Notes: generated by a model from the letters alone, not told the origin. 64,000 bases of DNA from Rhodocollybia butyracea (GCA_015501585.1 JADNRY010000024.1:62001-126000), one strand, 5' to 3'. Positions 37,172 to 46,488 are shown, counted from the stretch's first letter. Program-made: numbers and translations.

Positions 37172-37997
37172 ATGAGTCTCTCTGAAGCAGAAGTCAAGGT
37201 TATTTGCCAAACTTTGGCAGAAACCACTGATTTTTGCGTGTTCCCTCTTCTCGTGGAGACTATTCTCTGGGTAGGTTCTCCATATCATATCCTCATTTGG
37301 AGTCAATATTCACATTGAACATTCGTAGCCGTATTCACCGTGCTCATCTTCACGATGTCCTATATCATTGTGTAGGAGTTACCTTCTGATAACCTAGGTA
37401 TCAACATTGAAAGTTAATAACTAACAGATCTCGAGGTCTTCGCACGCGCTCAAGAAAAATAATGCTGACCTTCACTCTTGTAATGTACACACTTTCCACT
37501 TTGGATTGGGCGACGTCCGTCGTGTTTGGACGGACCTGAAAATCTCTATCCCCACCGAGCTTTCTTCCCTCAGGACAACGAATCCGCGCTCAACACCGAG
37601 AACACACTTTTGCGTGTTATTCAGGCGATAACCGGTAACATCTGTGTACGTTGTCTTGATCCCTTTTAAACTTTTCCTGTTCAACTTTCATCGCAGGTCG
37701 TACTTGGCGATATGGTAGTATGCTGGAGGGTGTGTGTGGTTGGCCAACAAAAAAAAGCGTCATTGCAACGGCTATTTTTTACTATTGATTTTAGCTGGTA
37801 ACTGTGCATACTCCACTCACCCCAGGCTATAGTACTCTTATGCACTTCTCAGCCACGGCACTAACATCAACATGTAACCTAACTCAAATCGGAAATGGTT
37901 CCCCAAACTTGATGCATCTGCACGCTTTGGCTCCTTCTCCTTCAGCTCCTCTGCGCTCATTAACATATGGGCTACTGGCATGATAGCTTATCGAGTG
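37172..37997 (+). pseudogene. 5' part of a multi-pass membrane-protein gene split by an insertion
   Basis: Exons typical of a large agaricomycete family of predicted multi-pass membrane proteins can be read. They start MSLSEAEVKVICQTLAETTD, then FTVLIFTMSYIIV, then SRGLRTRSRKIMLTFTLVM, then VVLGDMVVCWRVCVV, and end SALINIWATGMIAYRV at the insertion point. The frame of the third block does not continue into ESALNTENTLLRVIQAITG; an extra base around 37525-37529 is the simplest cause. At 37998 a hAT-like element begins. The 3' part resumes at 45592 with the expected tryptophan codon. Function of the family is unknown. Confidence 0.75.
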
Positions 37998-38370
37998 TAA
38001 AGATGTCCACGAGTCCGAGTTATCCGCAGGTACTTGCAGGTATGACCATGAGAATACTCGCAGGTATGTCTACCTGTGGATCCAGGTATCCGTTTCCCAC
38101 GGATCCGTACAGGTCACGGGTATCGATCCAAGCAAATTTGTGCTACCTGCAGGTACCTGCAAGTATTTGTGGGGAGCGCAAGAATAAAATTTTTTCGCTC
38201 AAATAACGGCTGGAATATGCTCTCCACTGTGCACTAGACCTTGTCTGAGCAGCTCATCTGTCCACCTAGCATGTAGCAAGTTACAGGTGGCTATATGCAC
38301 TGTTGTACACTATACAATCATGATGAATATAGTCCCTCTTCAACTTCAGTGACTTGTATCACTCAAGGAC

Positions 38371-38527
38371 CACTTTCGATCCTAGTCGATACAGACTAGA
38401 TAATTAGAAGATGTTATCTGCGTCTATCGACGCTACTGACGAGTAATGGGGAGAGACAGAAACAGGTAATAAATCCCGGTGCCCGTTAGTTAATATCGGT
38501 GCCGGGATTAATTACTGAAGTCTGCTG
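38371..38527 (-). repeat. Split direct repeat A, outer copy
   Basis: 157-bp copy beginning CACTTTCGATCCTAG and ending AAGTCTGCTG. It differs from the copy at 38967-39123 by a single C/T (CTGCGTC versus CTGTGTC). It forms the 3' end of the retrotransposon in sense orientation. Confidence 0.92.
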
Positions 38528-38628
38528 GGGGTGTGATCTGTACTGATTGGTTCAGATCACCGTCAGTAGGGACGATGTCTTCAGAGTTGATCTTCAGATT
38601 TTGGTCAGGTATTGTCGTGGTGTATCAG

Positions 38629-38738
38629 GTTCAGATGGTGTAATGGCTAACACAATGATATTGAGTATGTTTCCCGGTGAGGTCAATTCCTCAATTTTCA
38701 TCAGTTTCATAGATGAGGGTTCGAATCCTTCTCTGGAC
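38629..38738 (+). ncRNA. tRNA-like sequence 1 inside the retrotransposon
   Basis: GTTCAGA at the 5' end pairs over seven positions with TCTGGAC at the 3' end (one G-T wobble). A D-arm-like GGTGTAATGGCTAACACA and a T-arm GAGGG-TTCGAAT-CCTTC (B box GGTTCGAATCC) are present. The anticodon arm is abnormal: ATGAT/TTCAT gives four of five pairs around a 46-nt insert, so it is not a normal tRNA gene. It lies on the strand opposite to the element's genes, between repeats A and B. Confidence 0.6.
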
Positions 38739-38762
38739 TTTGGAAATAAATCTCATAAATTG

Positions 38763-38764
<2 letters not shown>

Positions 38765-38795
<31 letters not shown>
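38765..38795. repeat. T31 homopolymer (A31 on the element's sense strand)
   Basis: Thirty-one consecutive T on the plus strand, 26 nt after tRNA-like sequence 1. On the plus strand it would be an RNA polymerase III terminator for that sequence. On the sense strand of the retrotransposon it is an oligo-A run in the 3' spacer. The length may not be exact in the assembly. Confidence 0.8.
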
Positions 38796-38796
<1 letters not shown>

Positions 38797-38825
38797 GTGG
38801 TCGTAATTTGGGGTTGGATGGTGGG

Positions 38826-38970
38826 TCGATAAAAGTGATATATGCGTGTTTATCTTAAGTTAAGATAACTTATGAGGTGGTAACAGAATGAAGAGAGTCC
38901 GGCGCTAATTATCCCGTCTGCTCTCCTTTACGAAAACACAGTTACTTTCCCACAGTCAGTAACTTTCACT
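38826..38970 (-). repeat. Split direct repeat B, inner copy
   Basis: 145-bp copy, apparently identical to 45146-45290, from TCGATAAAAGTGATATATG to AACTTTCACT. Its last four bases (CACT) are shared with the start of the adjacent A copy. Confidence 0.92.
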
Positions 38971-39123
38971 TTCGATCCTAGTCGATACAGACTAGATAAT
39001 TAGAAGATGTTATCTGTGTCTATCGACGCTACTGACGAGTAATGGGGAGAGACAGAAACAGGTAATAAATCCCGGTGCCCGTTAGTTAATATCGGTGCCG
39101 GGATTAATTACTGAAGTCTGCTG
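38967..39123 (-). repeat. Split direct repeat A, inner copy
   Basis: 157-bp copy directly abutting repeat B, sharing CACT. The A/B junction is where a circular intermediate of this element class would have its ends joined. Confidence 0.92.
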
Positions 39124-39266
39124 CAGGGGAGTACAGGAGGAAGGTCGTGATTAGAAAGGTCTTTCCAATCCTACGAAGTTGAAGCTGCAAGCGCGTCGTT
39201 TCTGATGACGACTTTCCCAGAGAGTGTGCTCAAGCTTGTAGTGAGACTGTACGAATCAGATATTAA

Positions 39267-39356
39267 GTCCCGATAGTGTAATGGTCAGCACACGGACAGT
39301 TTATGCGATTTGCATCTTCTTCCTAAGTAGATGGAGGTTCGAGTCCTCCTCGGGAC
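39267..39356 (+). ncRNA. tRNA-like sequence 2 inside the retrotransposon
   Basis: GTCCCGA pairs perfectly with TCGGGAC, a D-arm-like ATAGTGTAATGGTCAGCACA resembles fungal tRNA-Gln, and the T arm GGAGG-TTCGAGT-CCTCC is perfect. The anticodon arm cannot be paired normally and contains a small hairpin (ATGC...GCAT), so decoding function is unlikely. Plus strand, between repeat A and the recombinase gene. T-rich sequence (TTTCTTTCTTT) follows within about 35 nt. Confidence 0.6.
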
Positions 39357-39494
39357 ACTGCACCTAGCGCAAACCTTGTTTCTTTCTTTAATAATAATTT
39401 TGAATGTTTGGTTGTGTGCTTGTCTGACTGTAAGTGTACGTTGTTTTCATAGTAGTTATACATGTAGTTATATGTGTAGTTATGTAGAAACTCG

Positions 39495-40541
39495 TTATAC
39501 TTGAGCCAAGTTAATTAATTCCTGAATCTGGGCCGCGTATCCTTTCTGTACATGGATACGATGGATGTGTAGCGTGGCTAAGGAGTCAAGGTTTCTCCAG
39601 TACTTTATGAATGCATCCGATTTCCACCTCCCTAGTACTTTCACAACATCGCACGGTATGCCTGCTAGCAGGTAGTAAGTTGTACCTCCGATTCTGAAGC
39701 AGTGGCCTGTCATGCGAGGTATGCCGTGTCTGTACCATACACGATTGCAGACCTCTAGCAGAAGTTTCTTCGTCAGTACCTTCAGCTCGCCGTGTTTGTC
39801 TCGATATGCGAATAGTGGGTCGTTGGGAGATAGTTGATTGATACGGACATGTCTGTCGATCGCGTCGTTGGGATCAGTGATGCTATCCTGTGGTGAGAGG
39901 ATGACTTCTTCGCCTCGGATAGGTTCCGTCTTCGTGCTCGGGAGTTTAAGACGACGACTGCAATCAGGATTGTATGCGCGAAGACAGGCGACCGTGGAAT
40001 AGAGCTTGCGATCAAATCGTTCAACGAATGGAGAAGGTGTTAGCACTTCGCCAGCTCTGATTTGACCGTAGAACATCGTGTCTGCCGCCGCTATGACGCA
40101 GACATCCAGTCCATCGTTCAGATTGAGTTCGGTATGGAGGAGTTTGAGATGTTCTTCTTTCACTGGAGGACGTTCCTCGCGACGAGATGAGAGAGGAGCT
40201 TTGCGTTCTACACCGATGAGCATTTGGCGTAAGTTTTCTCCACCTCGGTATGCATGACCTCTGCGGATGGTCCACCCTTTGATAGCGGACAAGTGAGTCT
40301 TTGCTGTACCGCCAGCGAACTTTCCTGCGAAGGTGGCTGCGTACTCGCATAGGACCCATTCTGGGGCAGGGAGACACTGATGTTGTTTGAGTCCTTGTCC
40401 GTCTGCCCATACGAGAAATCTCCGAACAGCGTTCCATTTCTTCATGGCAGTTTTTCCTTTTACCGATGCTCCCAGTGTTTCCTGTGCATGTGCACTGAGT
40501 CTCTGCATCGCGTTAATCTGTCCATTGTCTCTGTGCGCCAT
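39495..40541 (-). CDS. Tyrosine recombinase of the retrotransposon
   Basis: A 348-residue intact frame starting MAHRDNGQINAMQRLSAHAQ. It contains a SAM-like N-terminal part (VKGKTAMKKWNAVRRFLVWA; SAIKGWTIRRGHAYRG) and the C-terminal catalytic domain. The catalytic residues are in place: an arginine in GQIRAGEVL, H-x-x-R in GHCFRIGGTTYY, and the nucleophile tyrosine in FIKYWRNL. In this class the enzyme integrates a circular DNA copy by site-specific recombination, replacing the DDE integrase of LTR elements. The gene is the last of three and starts about 320 bp after the RNase H stop. Confidence 0.9.
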   Translation of the reverse strand: MAHRDNGQINAMQRLSAHAQETLGASVKGKTAMKKWNAVRRFLVWADGQGLKQHQCLPAPEWVLCEYAATFAGKFAGGTAKTHLSAIKGWTIRRGHAYRGGENLRQMLIGVERKAPLSSRREERPPVKEEHLKLLHTELNLNDGLDVCVIAAADTMFYGQIRAGEVLTPSPFVERFDRKLYSTVACLRAYNPDCSRRLKLPSTKTEPIRGEEVILSPQDSITDPNDAIDRHVRINQLSPNDPLFAYRDKHGELKVLTKKLLLEVCNRVWYRHGIPRMTGHCFRIGGTTYYLLAGIPCDVVKVLGRWKSDAFIKYWRNLDSLATLHIHRIHVQKGYAAQIQELINLAQV

Positions 40542-40858
40542 CGGCTGGTCGGATATGTCATTAGTCTGTCTAAATGTTAGCTGTGTGGTTGCATCTTTGT
40601 TTGCATTTCCGTCACCTTGGAGTTATTGGTTTGTTTGGTAATGTTCTGTAGTGGTTGTGTTAGCGACGGTAGCTTGATTGTGAGACGTTGTTTCTGGTGA
40701 GTTTGTTGGATATATGGCCTGAAAGGCATGTTGGTATTGGTAGTAGGAATAATAGGTTTGTTTGTGTATGTTGTCAGCTTGCCATGCTAAGTGCGTGTAT
40801 GCGTCGGGTGATGAATCTTTACATTTCGGAGGTGAATTTACATAGTGTACTAGTGTGA

Positions 40859-43150
40859 CTACTTTCTGGTCAGTTCTTGTGCAAGTAATCTAGCGTCGTT
40901 CGGTGTGATTGAGTTATGTACGTAGTTTCGTAAGTGATGAGGAATCTTTGGTGGTCTAGGATGTATCTGCTTTCTCGGAGGGAAAACTCCACGAGACGGG
41001 GCATCAGCTAAGTTGTCGTGTGTCGAGATCCATTGGCATTCGACCCAGATATCATGTCCCTGCATCAGTTCGACAATCTTCCTTAGGATGAGGTTCTGTT
41101 CATGTCCTCTTGAATTGCCCTTCTTCAATGCTCCGACCACTCCTTCGTTGTCAGAGCGAATTTCGATTCGGATCTTTTTCTTGCCGGAGGTGATCAGTGT
41201 CTGTAACGCGAGTTCTACGGCCACCATCTCCGCCCAGCCGATGTGACGTTCGTTGTTTGGGCCCTGCCAGTACGGTTTTAGCTCCCAGGCCAACCATCTG
41301 TTGTCCCATACGAGACCTATGCCCCAGCCTGTGGAGGCGTCGACATGAATGATGTCCTTTTCGAGTTTCATGGGGGGTCTGATCTTCAGACCAAGGAAAT
41401 CCTGACGAAGACGATTCTCCCACCAGATGATGTCTTCTCGTAAGGTTCTTGACACTGTGTGTTTGAGGAAGTGATTGTGCTCTTTGCCTTTGAACGAAGA
41501 TCGGAAGGCATAGAGCTGTGTAAGATACGACCTCCCTTCAGGTACGACGAGGCATACGTGATTGAGCGTGCCTATCAGTTTCTCTGTTTCGGCTAGAGAG
41601 ATTTTTCGGATCTGATAACCATGGTTGTAGGCGATCTAGATATTTCGTCTTCTTCTTTTCTGGGAGTTCCACTGTGCGATTGATAAGATTCCATAAGAAA
41701 CCTATGTATAAGAAGGACGAGCTAAAATCGACGAATTTGTTCGGTGCCCATGGCCATCCTAGGTAATCCGCAATTTGCCAGATGAGGCTGGCATCATATG
41801 AGTATTCGTATTCTCCGTTGTTTAGGCGACGTTTGGGGTAACGGAAGAAAATGAAATCATCTACCCATTTGAGGAGAGCTTGTATTCCGAAGAAGAGAAA
41901 TATTATGACGATGGCGTCTGCAACTATGCCGAAGATGCCTGGTGCTGAACGTTCGCCAAAGTTTAACGCTAGGTCTAGGTGTATCATGCCGTCCAGAAGT
42001 AGTGCGACGTGTTTCCGCACTGACGGGTGTAGAGGGATGTTTCTAAATGCAGCGTCAACGTCAAAGACCGCCACCTGTGTACCTGTGGATGTGAATGGAC
42101 GGTGAGTGGCTCAGTTTCTGGCCCTGATATATAAAGTTTACCTTCGGGTGCGTCTGCTACCAATAGATAACAGTCTGAGAATGTGCCCCAATCACACTTG
42201 TAGTTGTCTGGATCTATGAGGGAGTTTATAGATATGTTTGAGGGGTCCACCATGGTGGGTTGAGATGAGATATCGCTGATGTGAGGTGGTGACAAGATAG
42301 TGGAGGTATCGCTGGTGCCATCTGTTGTCGATGGGTTGTGAGGTGAAGTGAGAGTTAAGAATTTTTCTAGAGCTTGTTCGTTTCGTGGATGAGAGTGGTC
42401 AATTACAATGCGTGGTTTATTCTGAATGACTACTGCCATGGGCGCGGTGCGATATGGTCCGATTGCTTCCTCGAGTTCGACTGGGTCGAAGGCTTGCGAG
42501 ATTCTGCCTAATGCGATTTCGTCTGTGAACTTGGTGCGAATGATTTCTGCTTCTGATTCTGTGCGAAAGTGATTCCTAGTGATATATGTTTTTTCGATGT
42601 CATGGTTTTCTACTCCGATTAAGAAACCTTCCGATAGCCCGATCGGAATGTGGCTGTATTCCTCCAGGATGCCTGCCTGTGAGAGAAGATCCGTCCACGC
42701 CTCAGGCTTCAGGCGTGTGGTGATAGGCAGATTATCGATTATGGTTCTGAGAGTTGTGGTCGGTGGAACCGCACCGTCCACAGGCGTGCTTGAAATTGCA
42801 CTTGTTATGTCTGCAGCCGGTGCCGTTGTAGCTAATGCAAGGGATTCTTCCGGTGGAGTCAAACCAGCTGTTGCCCTTCCGGATGAGTTGTGTGGTGGAC
42901 TTCTGTCCATCCGAAGCCTTTTCGTCATGTTCTCTCCAACCATGTCGTCCACCGCAGAGGTAGCAGACCATGTTCTCCTCCGACGAAGAGTCTGACTTTC
43001 GTCGTGATCCTTGTGTGGGAGGTGCACTGCGTGTGCGAAATGAGTCTGTCTTTTCTCCACGTCTCGTGGATTTAGACGACGATGATGACTGCGAGTTGGA
43101 CTGGTACGACTGTTGAGAGTTGGATTGGTTTGAGTGTTGTGAAGCCGCAT
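40859..43150 (-). CDS. Reverse transcriptase-RNase H of the retrotransposon (one frame break)
   Basis: Its 5' end overlaps the gag 3' end in another frame. RT motifs: RIVIDHSHPRN, then motif A AVFDVDAAFRN, motif B GERSAPGIFG, motif C LLKWVDDFIFF and LYIGFLWN. RNase H motifs: IIHVDASTGWGIGLVW, WAEMVAVELAL, RSDNEGVVGAL and DNLADAPSRG, so all acidic residues are present. A spliceosomal intron (42083-42141, GTAAAC...CACAG) must be removed to join ADAPEG to TQVAVFDVD. After KTKYLDRLQPWL the frame shifts at a run of five A on the sense strand (41602-41606); dropping one A restores ISLAETEKLIGTLNHVC. Start codon chosen at 43150; a later one is possible. Confidence 0.85.
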
Positions 43151-45043
43151 GATTCAGAGCCGCTGTGGCTCTATTATTGCGTTCATTAAGAATCTGAGCA
43201 AAGGCGCCCTCGTGGAAGTAGCCAATGTGGATGGGATCATCCGGATAAGTGTGCCACTGTTTGTAAGCACGATGGGCGTATTCCTTGTATGCCTCGAAAG
43301 CTTGGAAGTAGTCCGGGCGTTCAACCATCGAGGTGAACAGCATCTCAAACATGTTCGCTATGTCTAAGGCGATGGGTGCTCGAGGGTAGTGGTCCCCATC
43401 GACGATGAGTTCTTCACGGAGAAGTCTTGGCATATTTATGATTATGGCGGACCACTCGTCTCTTGTAATGTCCCTGAGTGGTTTGTCCGTGAAACGATCC
43501 CTCTTTTTGACACGTATGTTTCCCCCGTCATCCTCGAAGTGCAAGGATTCGTGCATGAAGGACTCGTCCCAGGTAGTGGAGTCCATGTGTTTGTTCCCGA
43601 AATAAGCTAGAGGAATGAAGTGGTGAAACCCCGAACGCAGTGTGGCCACGACATCAGTGTTGAAGCGGTGTTTGGCCTGCCAGGGGGCAGTCCTGGAGCC
43701 GATCGCAATCTGGCTGGGAGCCGTCCATGCCTTCGTGACCTTCCGATGGTCCGTCCTCGAGTGTTCGGGACGTCGTTGTCCGACATCCTGCTGTGGCGGG
43801 TAAAGGTTCGGTTCTGGATAGTGTGAAGACATGTGCTGTTGGTGCTGTGGGTGTTGGTGCTGGTGATGCTGGGAGTATGGTTGGTATGGGTATTGGTAGT
43901 TGGGATGTTGAGACGAGGCGTCTGCCCGTTGGTCCCAGTGTTGTGGAGGTTGGTAAGGTGCGTGATTCTCAGGCGGAGGTTGTGATGATCGTGGAGGGTG
44001 CTGAGGGTGAGAAGGGCCCTCTCTCGATCTAACTGGATGAGGTGAGTTCGTATATGCGTGCTTTGCCTGATTCAATGCTAGGTCTGGGTCCATGAGACCC
44101 CCGGGTTGTAGCGGATCGACTTTGTAGAAAGGAAGAATACCGGGGCGTTCCGCCCTCTCGGCCGGTGTCGTGTATGCGTACTGCATGATACCCGGTTCCT
44201 CAGGTCTCGCGTCTAGAGATCGAGAGGATCGTTGAGTTCTGGGAGAGTATCCTCGAGGGTCGGGGGCTCTGAGCCTCGGCGGTGACTGGTGATGGTTTAC
44301 GCGCGTGTCTTTGTCTGAGATGAGATCCCTGAGACTGACATTCCTCGGAGTGTTGTCCTCTAGGTAAGATGGGAAGGGCAATGTTTGCCGTTAGATGTTA
44401 GGTTGCGCAATGTGTGGTGAAGCTCATACCTCTCGGGCGACGCATCGTCGCCGCTATCAGGCTCTGCGGTAGCGGTGATTCACCTCCGCTAGGACTCTGT
44501 GGGAGATGTACTGGGCCAGTTTGGCCTGTGTGATGAGGTCAGCCAGCTGTTAAACGACGGTGGTTCCGCCGTCTTACCTGAGTCCGCGTCCGTGGTCAGG
44601 ATGGCTGGCGGTTTAAGATACATGGGAGCAGGAGCCAGTAGATGGTTTCTCTGGTCGACGAAACTGGACAGATGATGTCCGGGTTGATAACCAGCGTATG
44701 GGTTGACACCGCCAAGACTGCTCAAGGTCCCAGCATAGCCTCCCGGGTACTGAGGTTCTGGCGGTAGGACATCTGAGCGTCTGGAAGGTGGCGATTTGAG
44801 CGCGTTCTCCGCGATTCGCTCCTCTTCATCTCTCGAGGTTTGACTGAAAGTTGGTGAAGGTGGTCGAACTGACGTGCTACGCATGTTGGACGGGCCAGGC
44901 TGGGTACCGTTCGGCGGTGGAGACTGTAATTCGGTAGGAGGTCCTTCCTGCTCACCCTGACTGTCCGTGGCTACTTGAGCCTGAACAGCAGAGGCGTTGG
45001 AAGTCCCGCCGGTGCCCAGCGCGGTCTTTCTGGTCCGAGTCAT
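42732..45043 (-). CDS. Gag-like protein of the retrotransposon, with two introns
   Basis: About 729 residues after removing introns 44526-44577 and 44360-44429; all three exons then share one frame. The N-terminus MTRTRKTALGTGGTSNASA leads into a long Pro/Gln/His/Ser-rich disordered region. A folded middle follows (FHHFIPLAYFGNKHMDSTTW; RLLREELIVDGDHYPRAP). The C-terminus has zinc-binding repeats: YLCGGRHGWREH, CISYNGTGCRHNKCNFKHAC and CGRCGSTDHNSQNH, as in Ngaro Gag proteins. It presumably packages element RNA. Two introns in the gag of a retroelement are unusual. Confidence 0.8.
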
Positions 45044-45145
45044 TTCGTGACAATCGTCGTTGTCGCGTCAAAATCGAGAAGTGATTTCCCTGGTCCTAGG
45101 CGACTTCGAGTGTTTCTAGTAGGCGTCTTGGAAAGAGGAAAACTA

Positions 45146-45290
45146 TCGATAAAAGTGATATATGCGTGTTTATCTTAAGTTAAGATAACTTATGAGGTGG
45201 TAACAGAATGAAGAGAGTCCGGCGCTAATTATCCCGTCTGCTCTCCTTTACGAAAACACAGTTACTTTCCCACAGTCAGTAACTTTCACT
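45146..45290 (-). repeat. Split direct repeat B, outer copy (5' end of the element)
   Basis: 145-bp copy at the sense 5' end of the element, about 100 bp upstream of the gag start. It ends in CACT at the junction with hAT-like DNA. Confidence 0.92.
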
Positions 45291-45591
45291 GTTCTCTACC
45301 CACATTGTGCTCTATTCTACATACTAAGCACCTACTAAGTGTCTCACACTCATACCTTGCATGTAGTAGCCATTTCACTATTATTGTATGTACTAAATAC
45401 TTGCAGGTACTCACAAGTAACTTGTGAGTACCTGTGTTCACTGGGATCCGCAAGTACCCGCAAGTACCTGTGTTAAAATACCTGCAGATCCCGGTATCCG
45501 TTTCCCACGGGTCCGGGTAGTCCCTTGAGGCCCACAGGTACCTGCGCAACGGATCCGGGTTTACCTGGATCTGGACTCGTGGACATCTTTA

Positions 45592-46159
45592 ATCGAGTGT
45601 GGTATGTACAGTGTTTCTAGGGAAGGCCAGCTGTCTAAAACTTTCCCCAGGTATTTTAGACATGAGATTTAGCAGCATTTTGCCAATAGTGACCGTAAAA
45701 CTTTTACCGAAAGTGTATTGATTATGTTCATGGAGACTGGTATTGCATATGTGGTGATATGGGTAGGTTCCAGACAGGTTCCGAAAGCTGGAATATTGAT
45801 TTCGATTCTCGACCAGATTCTGAAGAATGTAATAGTCATTCCCCAGATTTCCCCCACCCCTTATGTGAACTATGCAAATTTTGCCATAAATATAATTGTA
45901 CTTTTTTTTTTGCTGGACAGGATATGCCATTTACTTATTATATTTGTAGGTCGGGATGTATCCAACACTCATTCTCATCCTGGTTGCCCTTAGACGGTCC
46001 CAGCTTGAATATGAATTTTGGGGCTCTGGCAACAATACAGATACTGGTCCTCTGCAGTTTGCTCCCGCTATTTCACCACAACAGCTCAGCAATATCAGCA
46101 CAGGTGGAGATATGATGATTATACCGCGCGCCAGTCACTTGCTGCCAGCTGGTCACTGA
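45592..46159 (+). pseudogene. 3' part of the split multi-pass membrane-protein gene
   Basis: Resumes directly after the hAT-like element with the repeated ATCGAGTG and then TGG, restoring the A-Y-R-V-W junction expected for the family. Later blocks are IMFMETGIAYVVIW and GMYPTLILILVALRRSQLEY, followed by a Ser/Asn-rich tail ending at 46159. An in-frame TAG at 45670-45672, upstream of IMFMETG, and the frame problem in the 5' part show the gene has decayed. Confidence 0.75.
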
Positions 46160-46471
46160 GATACCATATGAATCTAGCTCCAAGAGCAGATCCTCCGAGA
46201 CACTGAAACAAAAATGAAGTTTTCAGTCGGGAAGGCACTGCATGCACTAGATGATCAGATCTTATGGAAGGGTCAGTTCTAATGTAGTAACAGTCTTCAA
46301 CAGTCTTCCAGGCGGGGACCAACCATGCTGTCACGCGAGTTCCAGGTACTTTATCAAAAAAAATGAAGAGTAAGACAACCCAAGAAAAACACTATGATTA
46401 GCTTGCAAAAAATATTTATCAGTTTACTGTATGGCCATCATACATAAACACTTCAAAAAAAGGCTTGGGCC
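46160..46471. other. Intergenic stretch with no gene seen
   Basis: AT-rich DNA between the decayed membrane-protein gene and tRNA-Leu. Nothing recognisable. Confidence 0.4.
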
Positions 46472-46480
46472 AAAAAAAAA
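46472..46480 (-). terminator. RNA polymerase III terminator of tRNA-Leu
   Basis: Nine consecutive T on the minus strand, 8 nt after the tRNA 3' end. Confidence 0.8.
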
Positions 46481-46488
46481 TACCAGGT

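Larger units (their letters stand above)
38371..45290 (-). mobile_element. Ngaro/DIRS-like tyrosine-recombinase retrotransposon
   Basis: A 6.9 kb element in the loop of the hAT-like element. It has split direct repeats: repeat A (157 bp) at 38371-38527 and 38967-39123, and repeat B (145 bp) at 38826-38970 and 45146-45290. In sense orientation (minus strand) the order is B, genes, A-B, spacer, A, the arrangement known from PAT and Ngaro elements. Both outer ends and the inner A/B junction share CACT. The B copies look identical and the A copies differ by one base, which suggests a young insertion. Genes are gag, RT-RNase H and tyrosine recombinase. No LTRs and no target duplication were seen, as expected for this class. 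Confidence 0.9.
37998..45591. mobile_element. hAT-like inverted-repeat element carrying a nested retrotransposon
   Basis: Both ends read TAAAGATGTCCACGAGTCC (19 identical bases, inverted), flanked by the 8-bp direct duplication ATCGAGTG (37990-37997 and 45592-45599). Eight-bp duplications are the mark of the hAT superfamily. The subterminal 170-230 bp on each side are packed with GCAGGTAC/ACAGGTAC/GCGGGTAC motifs and CGGATCCG-like palindromes, like transposase-binding repeats of Ac/hAT elements. Without the nested retrotransposon (38371-45290) the element would be only about 0.7 kb and non-coding, so it was moved by a transposase encoded elsewhere. Confidence 0.85.

Noticed and set aside
38371..39123. 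Direct repeats as LTRs of a classical LTR retrotransposon
   Set aside because: The repeats do not flank the genes in the LTR manner, lack TG...CA ends and target duplications, and the element has a tyrosine recombinase instead of a DDE integrase.
39267..39356. A functional tRNA-Gln gene
   Set aside because: Acceptor and T arms are good but the anticodon arm cannot pair and no anticodon can be placed with confidence.
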